DNA of 64,000 nt from Ptiloglossa arizonensis (lineage: Eukaryota; Arthropoda; Insecta; Hymenoptera; Colletidae). The translations under genes were made by a program, and so were the position numbers. The DNA is taken from positions 310,001-374,000 of the forward strand of contig NW_027478877.1 in the NCBI RefSeq assembly GCF_051014685.1, read 5' to 3'. This document shows positions 63,164-64,000 of this stretch, piece by piece (position 1 is the stretch's first letter; every line of letters begins with the position of its first letter). The notes under the pieces are model-generated. The model did no database searches and was not told the origin of the DNA. It was given only the letters and a program-made list of their open reading frames with translations.

Positions 63164-63863
63164 ATCAGAACTGCGAAAATTTGGAGTTTCTCAAGCGTTT
63201 CTTACCTCAAAACTGCCATATCTCGCGAACGGATTGACCAATCCGCAAAGTTTCTGTTGCATCTGAAAGTAGAAACTCGCCCCAATACAACGGTATGGGT
63301 AGTTTTCCCCTAGGAAGTTCTAGTTATTCGTTTCGAGCATCAGAACTGCGAAAATTGGGAGTTTCTCAAGCGTTTCTTACCTCAAAACTGCCATATCTCG
63401 CGAACGGATTGACCAATCCGCAAAGTTTCTGTTGCATCTGAAAGTAGAAACTCGCCCCAATACAACGGTATGGGTAGTTTTCCCCTAGGAAGTTCTAGTT
63501 ATTCGTTTCGAGCATCAGAACGGCGAAAATTGGGAGTTTCTCAAGCGTTTCTTACCTCAAAACTGCCATATCTCGCGAACGGATTGACCAATCCGCAAAG
63601 TTTCTGTTGCATCTGAAAGTAGAAACTCGCCCCATTACAACGGTATGAGTAGTTTTCCCCTAGGCCGTTCTAGTTATTCGTTTCGAGCATCAGAACTAAG
63701 AAAATTTGAAGTTTCTCAAGCGTTTCTTACCTCAAAACTGCCATATCTCGCGAACGGATTGACCAATCCGCAAAGTTTCTGTTGCATCTGAAAGTAGAAA
63801 CTCGCCGCATTACAACGGTATGAGTAGTTTTCCCCTAGGCCGTTCTAGTTATTCGTTTCGAGC

Positions 63864-64000
63864 ATCAGAACTAAGAAAATTTGGAGTTTCTCAAGCGTTT
63901 CTTACCTCAAAACTGCCATATCTCGCGAACGGATTGACCAATCCGCAAAGTTTCTGTTGCATCTGAAAGTAGAAACTCGCCCCATTACAACGGTATGAGT
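63864..64000. repeat. Partial last monomer (m365), cut by window end
   Basis: The first 137 bases of an R monomer with tail c, ending at ATGAGT. The array continues beyond the window. The unit before it (63689) carries CGCCGC and TTTGAAG, rare markers seen elsewhere near 991 and 51467 respectively. Confidence 0.95.

Larger units (their letters stand above)
1..64000. repeat. 175-bp tandem satellite array filling the window
   Basis: The unit beginning ATCAGAACTG recurs every 175 bases from base 1 to the window end. I checked the register every 2,100 bases (12 units) up to 33601 and again around every length change. There are 365 complete units plus a 137-base partial unit, all in the same orientation and with no interruption. 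Monomers usually differ from one another at only a few positions. No mobile element, unique spacer or inversion is visible. The length is close to nucleosome-scale units of many centromeric satellites, which fits a centromere or heterochromatin role, but length alone does not prove it. Both array edges lie outside the window, so the true size is unknown. Confidence 0.98.
51964..64000. repeat. Block F: trimer-based array with 6-mer higher-order repeats
   Basis: The trimer Gg(c), R with the CAAAATTTCTCTTGC haplotype, Q (tail q) is regular at 51964-53013 and 57214-57738. Later units add Z heads, CCTAGGAAGTTC for CCTAGGCCGTTC, TATGGGTAG, and R with ACCAAACCG. These combine into a 6-mer HOR. A relic of older material (R with GTTTGTT and tail k, Gt with tail a, CCTAGACCG, TACGAG, GTTCCTT) interrupts at 58964-59663. 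All units are 175 bp. Confidence 0.88.

Noticed and set aside
1..64000. CRISPR array, because of regular repeats
   Set aside because: There are no variable spacers; the entire 175-bp unit repeats with scattered substitutions.
1..64000. rDNA, tRNA or snRNA gene cluster
   Set aside because: The unit is too short for rDNA. The GGATTGACCAATCC segment resembles a tRNA B box only loosely, and no A box, cloverleaf or terminator is present.
1..64000. Transposon or retroelement insertions in the array
   Set aside because: The 175-bp register is unbroken apart from losses of one or two bases, so there is no room for any insertion.

Overview
The whole 64,000-base window is one uninterrupted head-to-tail satellite DNA array. 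The unit is 175 bp. Counting from base 1 (a unit beginning ATCAGAACTG) there are 365 complete monomers, and a 366th cut off by the window end after 137 bases. All monomers point the same way. I found no unique sequence, transposon, RNA gene, CRISPR array or credible protein-coding gene. A single simple satellite of this size, with higher-order repeats (HORs), points to a eukaryotic chromosome, most likely centromeric, pericentromeric or other constitutive heterochromatin in a long-read assembly. I do not recognise the family and cannot assign a species. By hand count the first monomer has about 44% G+C and 11 CpG against about 8.4 expected, so CpG is not depleted.

Naming used below. Monomers are numbered m0 (base 1) to m365. 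Head types refer to monomer positions 8-21: Gt = CTGCGAAAATTTGG; Gg = CTGCGAAAATTGGG; R = CTAAGAAAATTTGG; K = CTACAAAGATTTGG; Q = CTACGAAGATTTGG; M = ATGCGAAAATTGGG; Z = CGGCGAAAATTGGG. Tail types refer to positions 113-130: c = CTCGCCCC then ATTACAACGG; k = ATTACAAAGG; a = CACGCCCC; d = CTCGACCC; q = CCCCAATACAACGG.

Layout. (A) 1-2100: a mixed edge with M heads, one Q head and a 1,050-bp duplication. (B) 2101-14175: R, Gt, Gg and K monomers with k, a and c tails, containing long duplications spaced 4,025 and 8,750 bp. (C) 14176-36397: the same head types plus d tails and new markers, built from 13-mer and 10-mer HORs that combine into a 23-mer tandem duplication at 19776-28000. (D) 36398-41121: a transition zone with many private mutations and an 8-monomer segment present twice, 3,325 bp apart. 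(E) 41122-51963: a different subfamily set (Q heads, q tails, a three-base haplotype in the middle of the unit) with most of the short monomers near 43-44 kb. (F) 51964-64000: the same set in Gg-R-Q trimers and a clean 6-mer HOR (1,050 bp) near the right end.

The first 195 monomers (1-34125) are all exactly 175 bp. Every length change in the window is a small deletion: 12 bases in 9 monomers between 34171 and 51855, all but one lying in or next to a run of identical bases. The array reads as a mosaic of amplifications of different ages made by unequal exchange. No genes work together here; any function would be structural.
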